Positions 26,181 to 35,785 of a DNA stretch of 64,000 nt are shown here, piece by piece. Origin of the DNA: an uncultured Aquimarina sp. (GTDB lineage: Bacteria; Bacteroidota; Bacteroidia; Flavobacteriales; Flavobacteriaceae). The notes beneath the pieces are model-generated. The model saw only the letters and a list, made by a program, of their open reading frames with translations. It was not told the origin of the DNA and searched no databases. Location of the stretch: positions 186,215 through 250,214 of the forward strand of contig NZ_CANMQT010000006.1 in the NCBI RefSeq assembly GCF_947500065.1, in the 5' to 3' direction. How positions within the stretch are numbered: the stretch's first letter is position 1; every line of letters begins with the position of its first letter. Made by a program: the position numbers and the translations under genes.

Positions 26181-26747
26181 ATGAAAAAAATAATTACCCT
26201 ATCTATCTTATTAGTTGTTTCAACTATCGCAAATGCTCAAATTAGAGTAGGAGATGCAGTCGTTCCTTATAAAGTAACTTTTGAAGGAGAAGAACTTACC
26301 CTTAACGGAGCTGGTGTTCGAAAAGTCTTAGGAGTTGAAACTTATTCAGGAGGATTGTATACCGTAAATAAGTACTCTGATGATAGAAAAGTTTTAGATG
26401 CAGATGAAAGTATGTCTATTCGATTAGTTATCAATTCTAAAAAAGTAACTAATAAGAGAATGAAGAAAGTGTTTAGAAAAGGTTTTGATGATGCTATGTT
26501 TGGTAACACAAAAAATCTTGATGAAAGAATTGACAAGTTTTTAGAGCTATTTGGTAGCAGTACTAATATCAATGACTTTTTTGACTTAGTATATATCAAA
26601 GGAAAAGGAATAAGAACCTTTAAAAATGGTGAAGAAGTAGGCTATATAGAAGGTAGAGATTTTAAATATGCGTTATTTAAAATTTGGTTAGGAGATGAAC
26701 CAGCTTGCAAGTTGATTAAAGGAGGAATGCTTGGACAAAACGGATAA
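26181..26747 (+). CDS. Chalcone isomerase-like exported protein, copy 3
   Basis: A 188-residue paralogue of the genes at 24260 and 24973, with signal peptide (ending ANAQ) and the same fold. The first core motif has changed: GAGVRKVLGVETYSGGLYTV, where the other two have GAGMRE...YAGGLYL. The C-terminal EGRDFKYALFKIWLGDEPA matches copy 2. The diverged pocket region suggests a different ligand. A terminator follows. Confidence 0.85.
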   Translation: MKKIITLSILLVVSTIANAQIRVGDAVVPYKVTFEGEELTLNGAGVRKVLGVETYSGGLYTVNKYSDDRKVLDADESMSIRLVINSKKVTNKRMKKVFRKGFDDAMFGNTKNLDERIDKFLELFGSSTNINDFFDLVYIKGKGIRTFKNGEEVGYIEGRDFKYALFKIWLGDEPACKLIKGGMLGQNG

Positions 26748-26771
26748 ATAAAAGTTTACCCCAAAATAAAT

Positions 26772-26803
26772 AAAAGCCTGATCAATTGATCAGGCTTTTA
26801 TTT
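26772..26803 (+). terminator. Intrinsic terminator after chalcone isomerase-like copy 3
   Basis: A perfect 12-bp stem (AAAAGCCTGATC / GATCAGGCTTTT) with an AATT loop and a T-rich tail. Confidence 0.9.
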
Positions 26804-26824
26804 TATAAAATATGGTTAAAGGTG

Positions 26825-26832
26825 TATTTTTG
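26825..26832 (+). promoter_or_regulatory. -7 box (TATTTTTG) for priA
   Basis: Matches TAnnTTTG, 18 bases before the ATG at 26851. It lies downstream of an earlier in-frame ATG at 26812, which supports the later start. No -33 TTG is seen; the preceding terminator occupies that space. Confidence 0.45.
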
Positions 26833-26850
26833 TTAGAATCAAAAGTATCA

Positions 26851-29304
26851 ATGACGTATTTTATAGATGTAATTCTTCCTATTCCTCTTGATAAAGAGTT
26901 TACCTATAGTATCAATAAAAGTGAAGCTGCTTTCCTAAAACCTGGAATGCGAGTGGCTGTACAATTTGGTAAAAGTAAGGTGTATGCTGCATTGGTTACA
27001 AACATACATCAAACAGCTCCTCTGGTTTATGAAGCAAAAGAGATAGAGCATATCTTGGATGAAACTCCTATAGTGACTACTTATCAGTTAGAACTCTGGT
27101 CTTGGATCTCTCAGTATTATATGTGTTCTAAAGGAGAAGTGATGAGAGCAGCGTTACCAAGCGCTTTTTTATTAGAGAGTGAAACTATTATTTTAAGAAA
27201 TGATAAAGCTTCTATCGATGAAAGTTTGTTAAAAGATGATGAGTTTTTACTTTATGAGGCATTGCAACATCAAAGCTTACTTCGTATACAAGAAGTAATG
27301 GATATCATTGGAAAAAAAAGTGTACTCCCTCTTATTAAGCGATTAATAGAGAAACAAGTTATTACAGTACAGGAAGAAATCTATGAGCAATACAAACCGA
27401 AACTTGTAAGGTATGTGAAGTTGCGATCAGAGTATACAAAAGAAGAAGCTTTACAATCTTTATTAGATTCTTTGACACGAGCCCCCAAGCAAAGAGATGT
27501 TTTGATGCACCTTTTTATGTTGCAAGCTAAAGGTAATAAGACAATTAAAGTTGGTGAACTGGTAAAAGCTGCTAATAGCAACGCAGCAGTTATTAAAGTA
27601 TTAGTAGATAAAAATATATTAGAGGAATACCATATAAAGACGGATAGAATTCAATTTGAAGGAGGTTCTGTAAGTTCTACTAAAGAATTAAATACATACC
27701 AAGAACAAGCGTTATCTGAGATTAAAGAAAATCTATCAAAAAAGGATGTCTGTCTGTTTCATGGAGTTACCTCTTCAGGAAAAACCGAAGTATATGTGAA
27801 ATTAATAGAAGAACAATTTCATAAAGGGAAGCAGGTGCTATATTTATTACCAGAGATAGCTCTGACTACTCAATTAATTACTAGGTTGCAAGAGTATTTT
27901 GGTGAAAAATTAACAGTATATCATTCTAAATATTCTGTAAATGAAAGGGTAGAAGCCTGGAATAACGTAAAAGATGTAAAATCTAAAGCTCAGATTATTA
28001 TTGGAGCTAGATCCTCAATTTTTCTTCCCTTTACTAATCTAGGTTTAATTATTATAGATGAAGAGCATGAGAGTTCTTTTAAGCAATATGATCCCGCACC
28101 TAGATATCATGCTAGAGATACGGCTGTTGTGCTGTCTAATATGTTTAAGGCAAAAGTAGTTTTAGGATCCGCTACACCAGGGTTAGAGTCGTATTATAAT
28201 GCTGAGCAAGGAAAATATGGTTTGGTGGAGCTAACTAGGCGATATGGCGATGTATTGATGCCAGATATTAATTTAGTAGATCTAAAAACTAAATATAAAA
28301 AAAAGGAAATGAAAGGGCATTTTAGCGATACGCTATTAACAGCCATTCAAGAAGCTCTTAAGGAAGGAGAACAGGTTATTTTATTTCAAAACAGAAGGGG
28401 GTATTCTCCAGTAGTAGAATGTAATACTTGTGGGCATTCGCCACAATGTCCTAACTGTGATGTGAGTCTAACGTATCATAACTTTCGCAATCAGTTACGA
28501 TGTCATTATTGTGGATATCATATAGCGATGTTACAAAAATGTATGGCTTGTGATAGTCATGAGTTGTCTACTAAAGGCTTTGGAACAGAGCAGGTAGAGA
28601 ATGAACTTAGGGAATTGTTTCCTGATCATAATATTGGTAGAATGGATCAGGATACTACAAGGGGGAAACATGGATATGAGAAAATCATTAACAAGTTTGA
28701 AGAAGGAGAAATAGATATTCTTGTTGGGACACAAATGCTGACTAAAGGGCTGGATTTTAGAAATGTAACACTAGTTGGTATTATGAACGCCGATAATCTT
28801 CTTAATTTTCCTGATTTCAGAGCTCATGAACGAAGTTTTCAGTTAATGCAGCAAGTTGCAGGTAGAGCAGGTAGAACTCGTAAGAGAGGGAAGGTGTTGA
28901 TCCAAACATATAATCCGTTTCATCAAATTCTTCAGCAAGTATCTGTTAATGATTACGCAGGTATGTATAAGGATCAGATAGAAGAGCGATATCAATATAA
29001 ATACCCACCTTTTTATAGGGTTATTAAGATCACAGGTCGCCACAAGGATTATAACAAAGTTAACGAAGCTACAATGTGGTTAGCAAAATCTCTGGCAATG
29101 ACTTTTAAAGAAAATGTCTTGGGACCTGAGTTCCCGCCTATCTCTAGAATACGAAATCAGTATAATAAGAATATCTTAATAAAAATACCACAAGGGCAAT
29201 CCTTGAAGAAGACGAAAGAAGCTATCAAGAAAATACAGAGCTCTTTTAAAAGCATTAAGAATTTCTCGGGTGTTCGGCTTATTATTAATGTGGATAATTA
29301 TTAA
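26851..29304 (+). CDS. priA: Primosomal protein N', replication restart helicase
   Basis: An 817-residue PriA. It starts MTYFIDVILPIPLDKEFTYSI, the usual N-terminus, so the 13-codon extension from 26812 is rejected. Motifs: Walker A GVTSSGKTE, DEEHESSFKQYD, LGSATPG, the zinc-binding cysteine pairs (CNTCGHSPQCPNC, CHYCGY, CMAC) and VAGRAGRTRKRG. PriA loads the replisome at stalled forks. It has its own promoter box after a terminator and is convergent with the LytTR regulator, with a shared hairpin between them. Confidence 0.96.
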   Translation: MTYFIDVILPIPLDKEFTYSINKSEAAFLKPGMRVAVQFGKSKVYAALVTNIHQTAPLVYEAKEIEHILDETPIVTTYQLELWSWISQYYMCSKGEVMRAALPSAFLLESETIILRNDKASIDESLLKDDEFLLYEALQHQSLLRIQEVMDIIGKKSVLPLIKRLIEKQVITVQEEIYEQYKPKLVRYVKLRSEYTKEEALQSLLDSLTRAPKQRDVLMHLFMLQAKGNKTIKVGELVKAANSNAAVIKVLVDKNILEEYHIKTDRIQFEGGSVSSTKELNTYQEQALSEIKENLSKKDVCLFHGVTSSGKTEVYVKLIEEQFHKGKQVLYLLPEIALTTQLITRLQEYFGEKLTVYHSKYSVNERVEAWNNVKDVKSKAQIIIGARSSIFLPFTNLGLIIIDEEHESSFKQYDPAPRYHARDTAVVLSNMFKAKVVLGSATPGLESYYNAEQGKYGLVELTRRYGDVLMPDINLVDLKTKYKKKEMKGHFSDTLLTAIQEALKEGEQVILFQNRRGYSPVVECNTCGHSPQCPNCDVSLTYHNFRNQLRCHYCGYHIAMLQKCMACDSHELSTKGFGTEQVENELRELFPDHNIGRMDQDTTRGKHGYEKIINKFEEGEIDILVGTQMLTKGLDFRNVTLVGIMNADNLLNFPDFRAHERSFQLMQQVAGRAGRTRKRGKVLIQTYNPFHQILQQVSVNDYAGMYKDQIEERYQYKYPPFYRVIKITGRHKDYNKVNEATMWLAKSLAMTFKENVLGPEFPPISRIRNQYNKNILIKIPQGQSLKKTKEAIKKIQSSFKSIKNFSGVRLIINVDNY

Positions 29305-29356
29305 GGAAATTCTGATTAGGGGATAGTCAATAAATATTATTTCTTTTGAAACAAAA

Positions 29357-29383
29357 AAGTTCCACTTCAAAGAAGTGGAACTT
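29357..29383. terminator. Bidirectional terminator between priA and the LytTR regulator
   Basis: A 12-bp perfect stem (AAGTTCCACTTC / GAAGTGGAACTT) with a 3-base loop. The minus side carries the stronger T tract (TTTTTTG), so it mainly ends the regulator gene. Confidence 0.85.
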
Positions 29384-29404
29384 AATTTATATAGGTATTC
29401 TTTT

Positions 29405-30118
29405 TTAGCTGCTTAATGCTTCTATTAAAGAGTGTTTTTTATGTCTACTTAATGGAATCTTTTCATCAGCAATCTCTATGTTACGACTATTGTAGCGTTC
29501 CACTTTATCGAGATTTACAATATAGGATTTATGAATTCTAAGAAAACGATCACTTGGTAGTTCCGCTTCAAAAGATTTCATAGTTGCCAATACTACTATT
29601 GGATCACCATCTTCCATTATTAATTTTACGTAATCACCTAAAGCCTCTACATATTTTAATTGGCTTAAGAATATTTTACGTTTTTTGAGATTACTTTTTA
29701 CAAAAATATAATCATCATCTTCTATAGAGGCTTGTTCAGAATTTAAACGAGACATACTTAATGCTTTTTCTACAGCAGCATTAAATCGATCTTTTTTAAG
29801 AGGTTTTCTTAAATAATCAATTGCGTCATAATCAAAAGCTTTAAAAGCATATTTGGTCTTTCCAGTAACAAAAATGATATGAGGTTTATTTTCAAGATCA
29901 TCTAAAAGGTCAAATCCCGTAAGGATAGGCATTTCAATATCTAAAAATAATAAATCAACCGGAGTATCTAATAATCCGTTTTTTGTCTCAATAGCATTGT
30001 TCCATTCAGCCACTAATTCTAGGGATGAATGTTCATCTATTAATTTAACAATAGCCAGTCTTTGTAAACGAGAATCGTCTACTACCGCACATTTTAATTG
30101 AGATTGTTCCACTTGCAT
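29405..30118 (-). CDS. LytTR-family response regulator
   Basis: A 237-residue protein. The receiver domain has the acidic pair near VVDDSR, phospho-acceptor in LLFLDIEMP (about D60), and KPLKK. The C-terminal LytTR domain is seen in FVKSNLKKRKI, VEALGDYVKL and RFLRIHKSYIVN. It controls transcription, usually with a membrane kinase of the 5TM/LytS or 7TM type, but no kinase is adjacent, so it is an orphan here. It is divergent from the rpsF operon. Confidence 0.93.
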   Translation of the reverse strand: MQVEQSQLKCAVVDDSRLQRLAIVKLIDEHSSLELVAEWNNAIETKNGLLDTPVDLLFLDIEMPILTGFDLLDDLENKPHIIFVTGKTKYAFKAFDYDAIDYLRKPLKKDRFNAAVEKALSMSRLNSEQASIEDDDYIFVKSNLKKRKIFLSQLKYVEALGDYVKLIMEDGDPIVVLATMKSFEAELPSDRFLRIHKSYIVNLDKVERYNSRNIEIADEKIPLSRHKKHSLIEALSS

Positions 30119-30219
30119 AGGTTAATATTCTATACAATATTAATGAATATATATTATTTCCACAAACATTTTACGCTTTTTATCGATAAAAGATGTGTTT
30201 CGTCGAAGTGTTTTTTAGT

Positions 30220-30249
30220 TTGAAAATCAAAAAAATAGTGTTACTTTTG
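30220..30249 (+). promoter_or_regulatory. Promoter of the rpsF-rpsR-rplI operon
   Basis: TTG at 30220-30222 and TACTTTTG at 30242-30249, spaced by 19 bases, fit the Bacteroidota -33/-7 consensus well. The ATG of rpsF is at 30279. Confidence 0.75.
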
Positions 30250-30278
30250 CAGCCAATTTAATTAAAAATAGATTTTTT

Positions 30279-30617
30279 ATGAATCATTATGAAACTGTTT
30301 TCATCTTGAATCCCGTTTTATCTGAAGAACAGATAAAGGAAACAGTTAAGAAATACGAAGACATTCTTGTTTCTAACGGCGCCAAGATGATATCCAAAGA
30401 AGACTGGGGGCTTAAAAAGCTTGCATATGCAATCCAGCACAAAAAAAGTGGTTTTTATCACTTATTTGAGTACACTGTACCAGGAGAAGCTATCAACACT
30501 GTAGAGGTTGAGTTCAGAAGAGACGAAAGAATAATGCGTTACCTTACTGTTCGTTTAGATAAGTATGCAATTGCTTGGGCTGAGAAGAGAAGAAATAGAA
30601 ACAAACAAAAAGCTTAA
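30279..30617 (+). CDS. rpsF: 30S ribosomal protein S6
   Basis: A 112-residue S6: [41 protein letters not shown] and the conserved [12 protein letters not shown]. It binds 16S rRNA with S18, whose gene starts 2 bases later. First gene of the operon rpsF-rpsR-rplI, with no ssb or priB inserted. Confidence 0.97.
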   Translation: MNHYETVFILNPVLSEEQIKETVKKYEDILVSNGAKMISKEDWGLKKLAYAIQHKKSGFYHLFEYTVPGEAINTVEVEFRRDERIMRYLTVRLDKYAIAWAEKRRNRNKQKA

Positions 30618-30619
30618 TT

Positions 30620-30916
30620 ATGTCATCTATAGAACAACAAGCTAAAGGAAAAAAAGATGGAGAGATCAGATATCTTACTCCATTAAATATAGATACTTCA
30701 AAAACAAAGAAGTATTGTCGTTTCAAAAAATCAGGTATTAAGTATATTGATTATAAAGATCCTGATTTCTTAATGGCATTCGTAAATGAGCAAGGTAAAT
30801 TGTTACCTCGTCGTTTAACTGGAACTTCTTTGAAATATCAACGTAAAGTAAGTGTAGCTGTAAAGAGAGCTAGACACTTAGCATTAATGCCATACGTTGG
30901 TGATTTACTAAAATAA
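30620..30916 (+). CDS. rpsR: 30S ribosomal protein S18
   Basis: A 98-residue S18. [21 protein letters not shown] and [30 protein letters not shown] are diagnostic. It partners S6 in the small subunit platform. Tight spacing to rpsF (2 bases) and rplI (16 bases). Confidence 0.97.
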   Translation: MSSIEQQAKGKKDGEIRYLTPLNIDTSKTKKYCRFKKSGIKYIDYKDPDFLMAFVNEQGKLLPRRLTGTSLKYQRKVSVAVKRARHLALMPYVGDLLK

Positions 30917-30932
30917 AATTCGTCGTAACATT

Positions 30933-31385
30933 ATGGAACTTATATTAAAGAAAGACGTTGAGAATCTAGGATTCGCAGACGATGTAGTAGAAGTGAAGAA
31001 CGGTTATGGACGTAACTTTTTAATTCCTGGAGGTCTTGCTGTATTGGCAACTCCATCTGCTAAGAAAGTATTAGAAGAAACGTTAAAACAACGTGCTTTT
31101 AAAGAGAAGAAAGAAATCGAAGATGCTGAGAAAATAGCTAAGAAAATAGCTGGATTCGAAATCAAGATTGCTGCTAAGGTAGGATCTGGAGATAAATTAT
31201 TCGGTTCTGTTTCTAATGCAGACGTTGCTGGAGCTCTAGCAAAAGAAGGTGTTGAATTAGAAAAGAAATTCATTACTGTTCCTGGAGGAACAATCAAACG
31301 TTTAGGTCAGTATGAGGCATCTGTTCGTCTACATAGAGCAGTGATTACTCCAGTTACTTTTGAAATAGTAGCTCAGGCTAAATAA
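30933..31385 (+). CDS. rplI: 50S ribosomal protein L9
   Basis: A 150-residue L9. The N-terminal rRNA-binding domain reads MELILKKDVENLGFADDVVEVKNGYGRNFLIP, a lysine/glutamate-rich connecting helix follows, and the C-terminal domain contains LFGSVSNADVA. Last gene of the operon, followed by two hairpins. Confidence 0.97.
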   Translation: MELILKKDVENLGFADDVVEVKNGYGRNFLIPGGLAVLATPSAKKVLEETLKQRAFKEKKEIEDAEKIAKKIAGFEIKIAAKVGSGDKLFGSVSNADVAGALAKEGVELEKKFITVPGGTIKRLGQYEASVRLHRAVITPVTFEIVAQAK

Positions 31386-31399
31386 TTTGATGATCTGAT

Positions 31400-31418
31400 A
31401 ACCAGTTAATAACTGGTT
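31400..31418 (+). repeat. Hairpin downstream of rplI
   Basis: An 8-bp perfect stem (AACCAGTT / AACTGGTT) with a 3-base loop. It lies between rplI and its terminator and may protect the 3' end of the mRNA. Confidence 0.5.
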
Positions 31419-31432
31419 TATAAGAATATAAG

Positions 31433-31459
31433 AAACCGCTCATTTGAGCGGTTTTTTTT
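31433..31459 (+). terminator. Intrinsic terminator of the rpsF-rpsR-rplI operon
   Basis: A 9-bp stem (AAACCGCTC / GAGCGGTTT) with an ATTT loop and eight T. Confidence 0.93.
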
Positions 31460-31497
31460 GTTTAATTTCATAGGAACTCACACAAAAACATCGATCA

Positions 31498-34400
31498 ATG
31501 AAAAAAAATCTTCTCACATTGGTTTTAGCATTATTTGCAATAACCATGCACGCACAGGTTACAACTTCTAATATTTCGGGTTTAGTATACGATAATACTA
31601 GTCAACTGTTACCAGGAGCAAATGTAACGGCAGTACACTCTCCAACAGGAACTACGTATGGAGGAACTACTAATTTCGATGGACGTTTTGATCTTATTAA
31701 TTTAAGAGTTGGGGGTCCATATAGAGTAACAATAAGTTATCTAGGTTTTAAGAAAAAACTATATGACAATGTTTTTTTACAATTAGGACAGACCTATAAT
31801 ATAGATATCATCATGGTAGAAGATGATAATCAGCTAGAGGAAGTTGTTATTACTGCCAGTAAGAATGATACGTTTAGTAGTGAAAGAACAGGAGCCGAAA
31901 CTAGTATTGGTAATAGAGAATTGAAATCATTACCCACTATTACGCGTTCTGCTGCTGATTTTTATCGTTTAGAACCTACTGCATCAAGTAATGGATCTTT
32001 TGGTGGAAGAAATGATCAATTCAATAATTTTAGTTTAGATGGATCCATTTTCAATAATCCTTTTGGATTAGATGCAGCAACTCCAGGTGGCCAAGCAAAT
32101 GCACAACCAATATCATTAGATGCAATTGATCAAATTCAGGTTTCTACAGCGCCTTATGATGTGACTCAAGCAGGATTTACAGGTGCTTCAGTCAATGCTG
32201 TGACCAAAAGTGGTACTAATGAGTGGAAAGGTACTGTTTATGGCTTTTATCGTAATCAGGATTTGACAGGAGATAAGGTTGGAGATGATAATATTATTGT
32301 TCCTGACCTCACACAAGCGCAATATGGGGTAAGTGTAGGTGGTCCAATAATCAAAAACAAACTATTTATTTTTGGGAATTTCGAAATTGATGATCGAGAA
32401 GACCTAGGTTCTAATTTCGTGGCATCAAGACCTGGATTAACTGGTGCAAATGTTTCTAGAGTTTCTGCAGAAGATTTAGACTATGTTTCGCAACAACTTA
32501 GTTTATTGGGTTATGAAACTGGACCTTATGAAGGGTATACGCATGATACAGAATCTACCAAAGGAATTTTAAAATTAGATTGGAATATTAGTAATAATCA
32601 TCGAATGGCTTTGATTTATAATTTTCTCGATGCCTCTCGTGATTTGCCTGCTAATCCGGAGGCAGCGGGTCGTAGAGGACCGGATCTAACGACACTACAA
32701 TTTAAAAATGCTGGATATACAATTAATAATAAGATTAGTTCTTTTTTGGTAGAATTGAATTCTAATTTTTCAGGAAATATTTCCAATAAATTTCAGGCAG
32801 GTTATACTTTTTTTGACGATAGTAGGGATCCTTTCTCAGTTCCAGCACCACCAATTAATATTTTACAAGATGGTGTTAGGTATATCGTTGGAGGACACGA
32901 GCCTTTTTCAATAAATAATAGATTAGAACAAAAGGTGTATCAAGTCACTAATAACCTAAATATAGTTACAGGTAAGCATACAATCACTTTAGGAGGGAGT
33001 TTTGAACGATTCGAGTTTGATAATTCCTTTAATTTAGGTGTATATAGTTTTTTTAATGCAGATGGTGAGGTAGGTTTTTTTGCAGCTGATTTTGATAGGG
33101 TTCGTCAAGACTTTTCCGATCCTAATGATAATAGTTTTGAGCGAGCTATTAACAATGGTGTTATTGCAGGAGCCTTAGCCAACGCTCAAATGGTTTTTGA
33201 TACAAATAATGCTACAGATAATTGGGCATTGGCAGAAACAAACGTTGGACAGCTAGCATTCTATGCACAAGATAAGTGGAGAATGAACGATAGGTTTACG
33301 CTTACTTATGGTATTCGTATCGATCAACCTTTATTTTTTGATACGGAAGATAAAATTGCCGAAAACATTGAAAGAGCTGCTGGAGGAACGTTTCCTGATG
33401 GTAATTATCAACCGGGAATTACGTACTTTGATGAAAATGGAAGTGCAGTACAGTTAAATAGCTTAGATCTTCCAACAAGAAAATTACTGATTTCTCCTAG
33501 ATTAGGCTTTAATTATGATGTAAAAGGCGATAAAACAATACAGATTAGAGGAGGTACAGGTATCTTCACAGGTCGTTTACCTTTTGTGTGGATAGGGAAT
33601 CAAGTGGCAAACCCTAATTTTTTCTTTTATACAACGACGGCTCCTGATTTTCGGTTTCCACAAGTATTCAGGAATAGCTTAGGAATTGATTATAAGTTTA
33701 AAAATGGGATGATAGCGTCTACAGACATCATATATACTGAAGATATTAATGCACAAATGGTAAGAGATTATGGTTTAGGAACTCCAACGGGTGTTCTTAA
33801 TGGAGGATCTGATGATAGACCTATATATTTAGCCTCGGATAGAGCGGTAAATGAATTTGGAGGTCCTACTAGTGCGTATGTTTTTACCAATACCAATGTT
33901 GGATATTCATTTAACTGGTCGTTTAAATTACAGAAGAATTTTAAAAATGGATTATTTGCAAGTATCGCTTATAATTTTTTAGAAGCGGAAGATGCGAGTT
34001 CATTGGATGCCGAAATTTCAAGTGATGCGTTTAATAGAAATCCTGCTTTAGGCAATGTAAATCAAGCGGTAAGCGCCACCTCTCGTTATGGAGATAAGCA
34101 TAGAATTGTAGGGCAAATTAATAAATCATTTAGTTATGGGAAAAATAAACAATGGAGAACGTCTCTAGGAGCTTTTTATGAGTACGCACAGGGTAGAAGG
34201 TTTAATTATACTTACGCAGGAGATATTAATAGCGATGGATCGAACCTGAATGATTTAATTTATATTCCAACAGAATCCGAGTTAGCTACCTATGATTTTA
34301 GTGGTACCATAGCAGAACAAGCTGATCAAAGAGCTGGTTTGGAAGCTTATATCCAACAGGATGAGTATTTGAATGAACGTAGAGGAAGTTATGCGGAGAA

Positions 34401-34710
34401 ATATGCAATTTTAAGCCCATGGAGAGGTCGTTGGGATGTGAAACTATTACAGGATTATGATTTTAAAATAGGAGATAAGACCAATACGATTCAACTAAGT
34501 GTCGATGTATTGAATTTTGGAAACTTGTTAAACTCCGATTGGGGAGTAATCGAAATTCCTGTAAATGATCAACCAATTGGTGTTACTGTAGATGCTAGTA
34601 ATACGCCAACCTATTCTTTTGATACTTCTCAAACAAGTACGTTTACGAATGATTTTAGTTTAGATTCCAGATGGCAGGCACAAGTAGGACTTCGGTATAT
34701 TTTTAACTAA
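31498..34710 (+). CDS. TonB-dependent receptor with carboxypeptidase-regulatory-like N-terminal domain (Oar-like)
   Basis: A 1070-residue outer-membrane protein. Signal peptide 1-19 (ending MHAQ), a carboxypeptidase-regulatory-like domain about 24-115 (NISGLVYDN, LLPGANVTAV, YLGFKKK), a plug about 125-245 (EEVVITASKNDTF, SAADFYRLEP, NAVTKSGTNEWKGTVYGFYRNQ) and a long barrel ending in a phenylalanine-rich strand (LRYIFN). The plug is of the Oar type, not SusC, and there is no SusD partner. It likely imports or exports a large or adhesin-like substrate. It stands alone between terminators. Confidence 0.92.
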   Translation: MKKNLLTLVLALFAITMHAQVTTSNISGLVYDNTSQLLPGANVTAVHSPTGTTYGGTTNFDGRFDLINLRVGGPYRVTISYLGFKKKLYDNVFLQLGQTYNIDIIMVEDDNQLEEVVITASKNDTFSSERTGAETSIGNRELKSLPTITRSAADFYRLEPTASSNGSFGGRNDQFNNFSLDGSIFNNPFGLDAATPGGQANAQPISLDAIDQIQVSTAPYDVTQAGFTGASVNAVTKSGTNEWKGTVYGFYRNQDLTGDKVGDDNIIVPDLTQAQYGVSVGGPIIKNKLFIFGNFEIDDREDLGSNFVASRPGLTGANVSRVSAEDLDYVSQQLSLLGYETGPYEGYTHDTESTKGILKLDWNISNNHRMALIYNFLDASRDLPANPEAAGRRGPDLTTLQFKNAGYTINNKISSFLVELNSNFSGNISNKFQAGYTFFDDSRDPFSVPAPPINILQDGVRYIVGGHEPFSINNRLEQKVYQVTNNLNIVTGKHTITLGGSFERFEFDNSFNLGVYSFFNADGEVGFFAADFDRVRQDFSDPNDNSFERAINNGVIAGALANAQMVFDTNNATDNWALAETNVGQLAFYAQDKWRMNDRFTLTYGIRIDQPLFFDTEDKIAENIERAAGGTFPDGNYQPGITYFDENGSAVQLNSLDLPTRKLLISPRLGFNYDVKGDKTIQIRGGTGIFTGRLPFVWIGNQVANPNFFFYTTTAPDFRFPQVFRNSLGIDYKFKNGMIASTDIIYTEDINAQMVRDYGLGTPTGVLNGGSDDRPIYLASDRAVNEFGGPTSAYVFTNTNVGYSFNWSFKLQKNFKNGLFASIAYNFLEAEDASSLDAEISSDAFNRNPALGNVNQAVSATSRYGDKHRIVGQINKSFSYGKNKQWRTSLGAFYEYAQGRRFNYTYAGDINSDGSNLNDLIYIPTESELATYDFSGTIAEQADQRAGLEAYIQQDEYLNERRGSYAEKYAILSPWRGRWDVKLLQDYDFKIGDKTNTIQLSVDVLNFGNLLNSDWGVIEIPVNDQPIGVTVDASNTPTYSFDTSQTSTFTNDFSLDSRWQAQVGLRYIFN

Positions 34711-34737
34711 AATATTAGATCTAATAGTAGATTTTAT

Positions 34738-34774
34738 AAATCCGTTCTTAATTTATTAGGAGCGGATTTTTAAT
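34738..34774 (+). terminator. Intrinsic terminator of the TonB-dependent receptor gene
   Basis: A 10-bp stem (AAATCCGTTC / GAGCGGATTT, one G-U wobble) followed by a T run. Confidence 0.85.
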
Positions 34775-34780
34775 TATTAC

Positions 34781-34788
34781 TATTTTTG
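34781..34788 (+). promoter_or_regulatory. -7 box (TATTTTTG) for the DUF6495 gene
   Basis: Matches TAnnTTTG and continues GCAGCC, identical to the bases after the rpsF -7 box. It lies 21 bases before the ATG at 34810 and covers an upstream in-frame TTG, so that TTG is not the start. Confidence 0.6.
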
Positions 34789-34809
34789 CAGCCAATTTTA
34801 TTAGAAAAG

Positions 34810-35289
34810 ATGAAATATCGTAGGCTTACCAAAGAACAATTAGAGGAATTACACCAGGAGTTTATTAATTTTTTAGCGACTCAATCTATTACAGCAGATG
34901 AATGGAGTGCTATTAAAAAGAATAAACCTGAAGTAGCAGAAGAAGAATTAGATGTATTTAGTGATTTGGTTTGGGAAGGAGTGTTAAGTAACGCACAGTT
35001 CTTAGAGCATTTCTCTAAGGATCAAATACATCTTTTTCATCTGGGCGAAACAGAAATGCATTTAATAGCGATTAAGGTAAATGCTCCAGATATTGATATT
35101 ACTACGCAAGAAGGATACAATTGGTTACGAGATAATCTACTAGATGATCAGGTAGCTTTCTATAATGCTAATAAAGAATATAGTGAGGATGCTAATATGG
35201 ATAAGTTTAAGCTTATTTTACAAGGTGCAAATATCACCAAAGGTGAATTGTATGAATATTTTGCGAAACTTGTAGAGAATAATAAGTAA
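34810..35289 (+). CDS. DUF6495 family protein
   Basis: A 159-residue acidic, cytoplasmic protein with no signal or membrane segment. The start MKYRRLTKEQLEELHQEFINFL and the helical IDITTQEGYNWLRDNL look like the flavobacterial family DUF6495; the family number is recalled, not checked. The start is set by the promoter box, which overlaps the first codons of the longer frame. Function unknown. It has its own promoter and converges on a membrane-protein gene. Confidence 0.75.
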   Translation: MKYRRLTKEQLEELHQEFINFLATQSITADEWSAIKKNKPEVAEEELDVFSDLVWEGVLSNAQFLEHFSKDQIHLFHLGETEMHLIAIKVNAPDIDITTQEGYNWLRDNLLDDQVAFYNANKEYSEDANMDKFKLILQGANITKGELYEYFAKLVENNK

Positions 35290-35299
35290 TCCTAATCTT

Positions 35300-35743
35300 T
35301 TATTTTCTAGTTTTATTTAATAACTGTTTCAATCCTTTATCTGATAGGATATGGCCATTGAAGGAGTACGAACCTTTTGTTAAGGTGTATTTTATTTGGC
35401 AATTTCGGTTATATTTTTTTCTAAATAAAATATTAAACATATTTAAAGGAATATGCCTGTATTTTACTTTTCGAGATTTTATTTCTTTTAATTCGATTCT
35501 TTTAATAGTTATCCCTAAGATATTTTTAATCATCAAGTTTTGGTTTTTTAATTCAACTTGATGGACACTAAAAAGTTGTAGTAACAAAAGAACAATAACA
35601 ATAGTAAAATTTGCCAAATTTGAGTTTAAAAAAACAAATTCTTTCAATAGAAACATCTTTATTAATAAGAGTATAAATGTGCCTGTTAGATTTAATAGAA
35701 TAAACCTTCGAGTTAAAAAGTAAATATCTTTTTCGAAAATCAT
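35300..35743 (-). CDS. Hypothetical small membrane protein
   Basis: A 147-residue protein with two transmembrane helices (about 14-33 and 41-62) and a basic C-terminal domain, an arrangement like bacterial PH-domain membrane proteins. I cannot assign a family. Base composition is very AT-rich. It is 79 bases downstream, on the same strand, of the ABC permease gene, with the heptamer repeat in between. Coding potential is modest. Confidence 0.5.
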   Translation of the reverse strand: MIFEKDIYFLTRRFILLNLTGTFILLLIKMFLLKEFVFLNSNLANFTIVIVLLLLQLFSVHQVELKNQNLMIKNILGITIKRIELKEIKSRKVKYRHIPLNMFNILFRKKYNRNCQIKYTLTKGSYSFNGHILSDKGLKQLLNKTRK

Positions 35744-35785
35744 TTGGATGTATTACAATCTTAGTAATCATATTATTTATAACTT

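Noticed and set aside
26812..26850. Upstream extension of priA
   Set aside because: The known PriA N-terminus begins at ATG 26851 and a -7 box lies within the extension.
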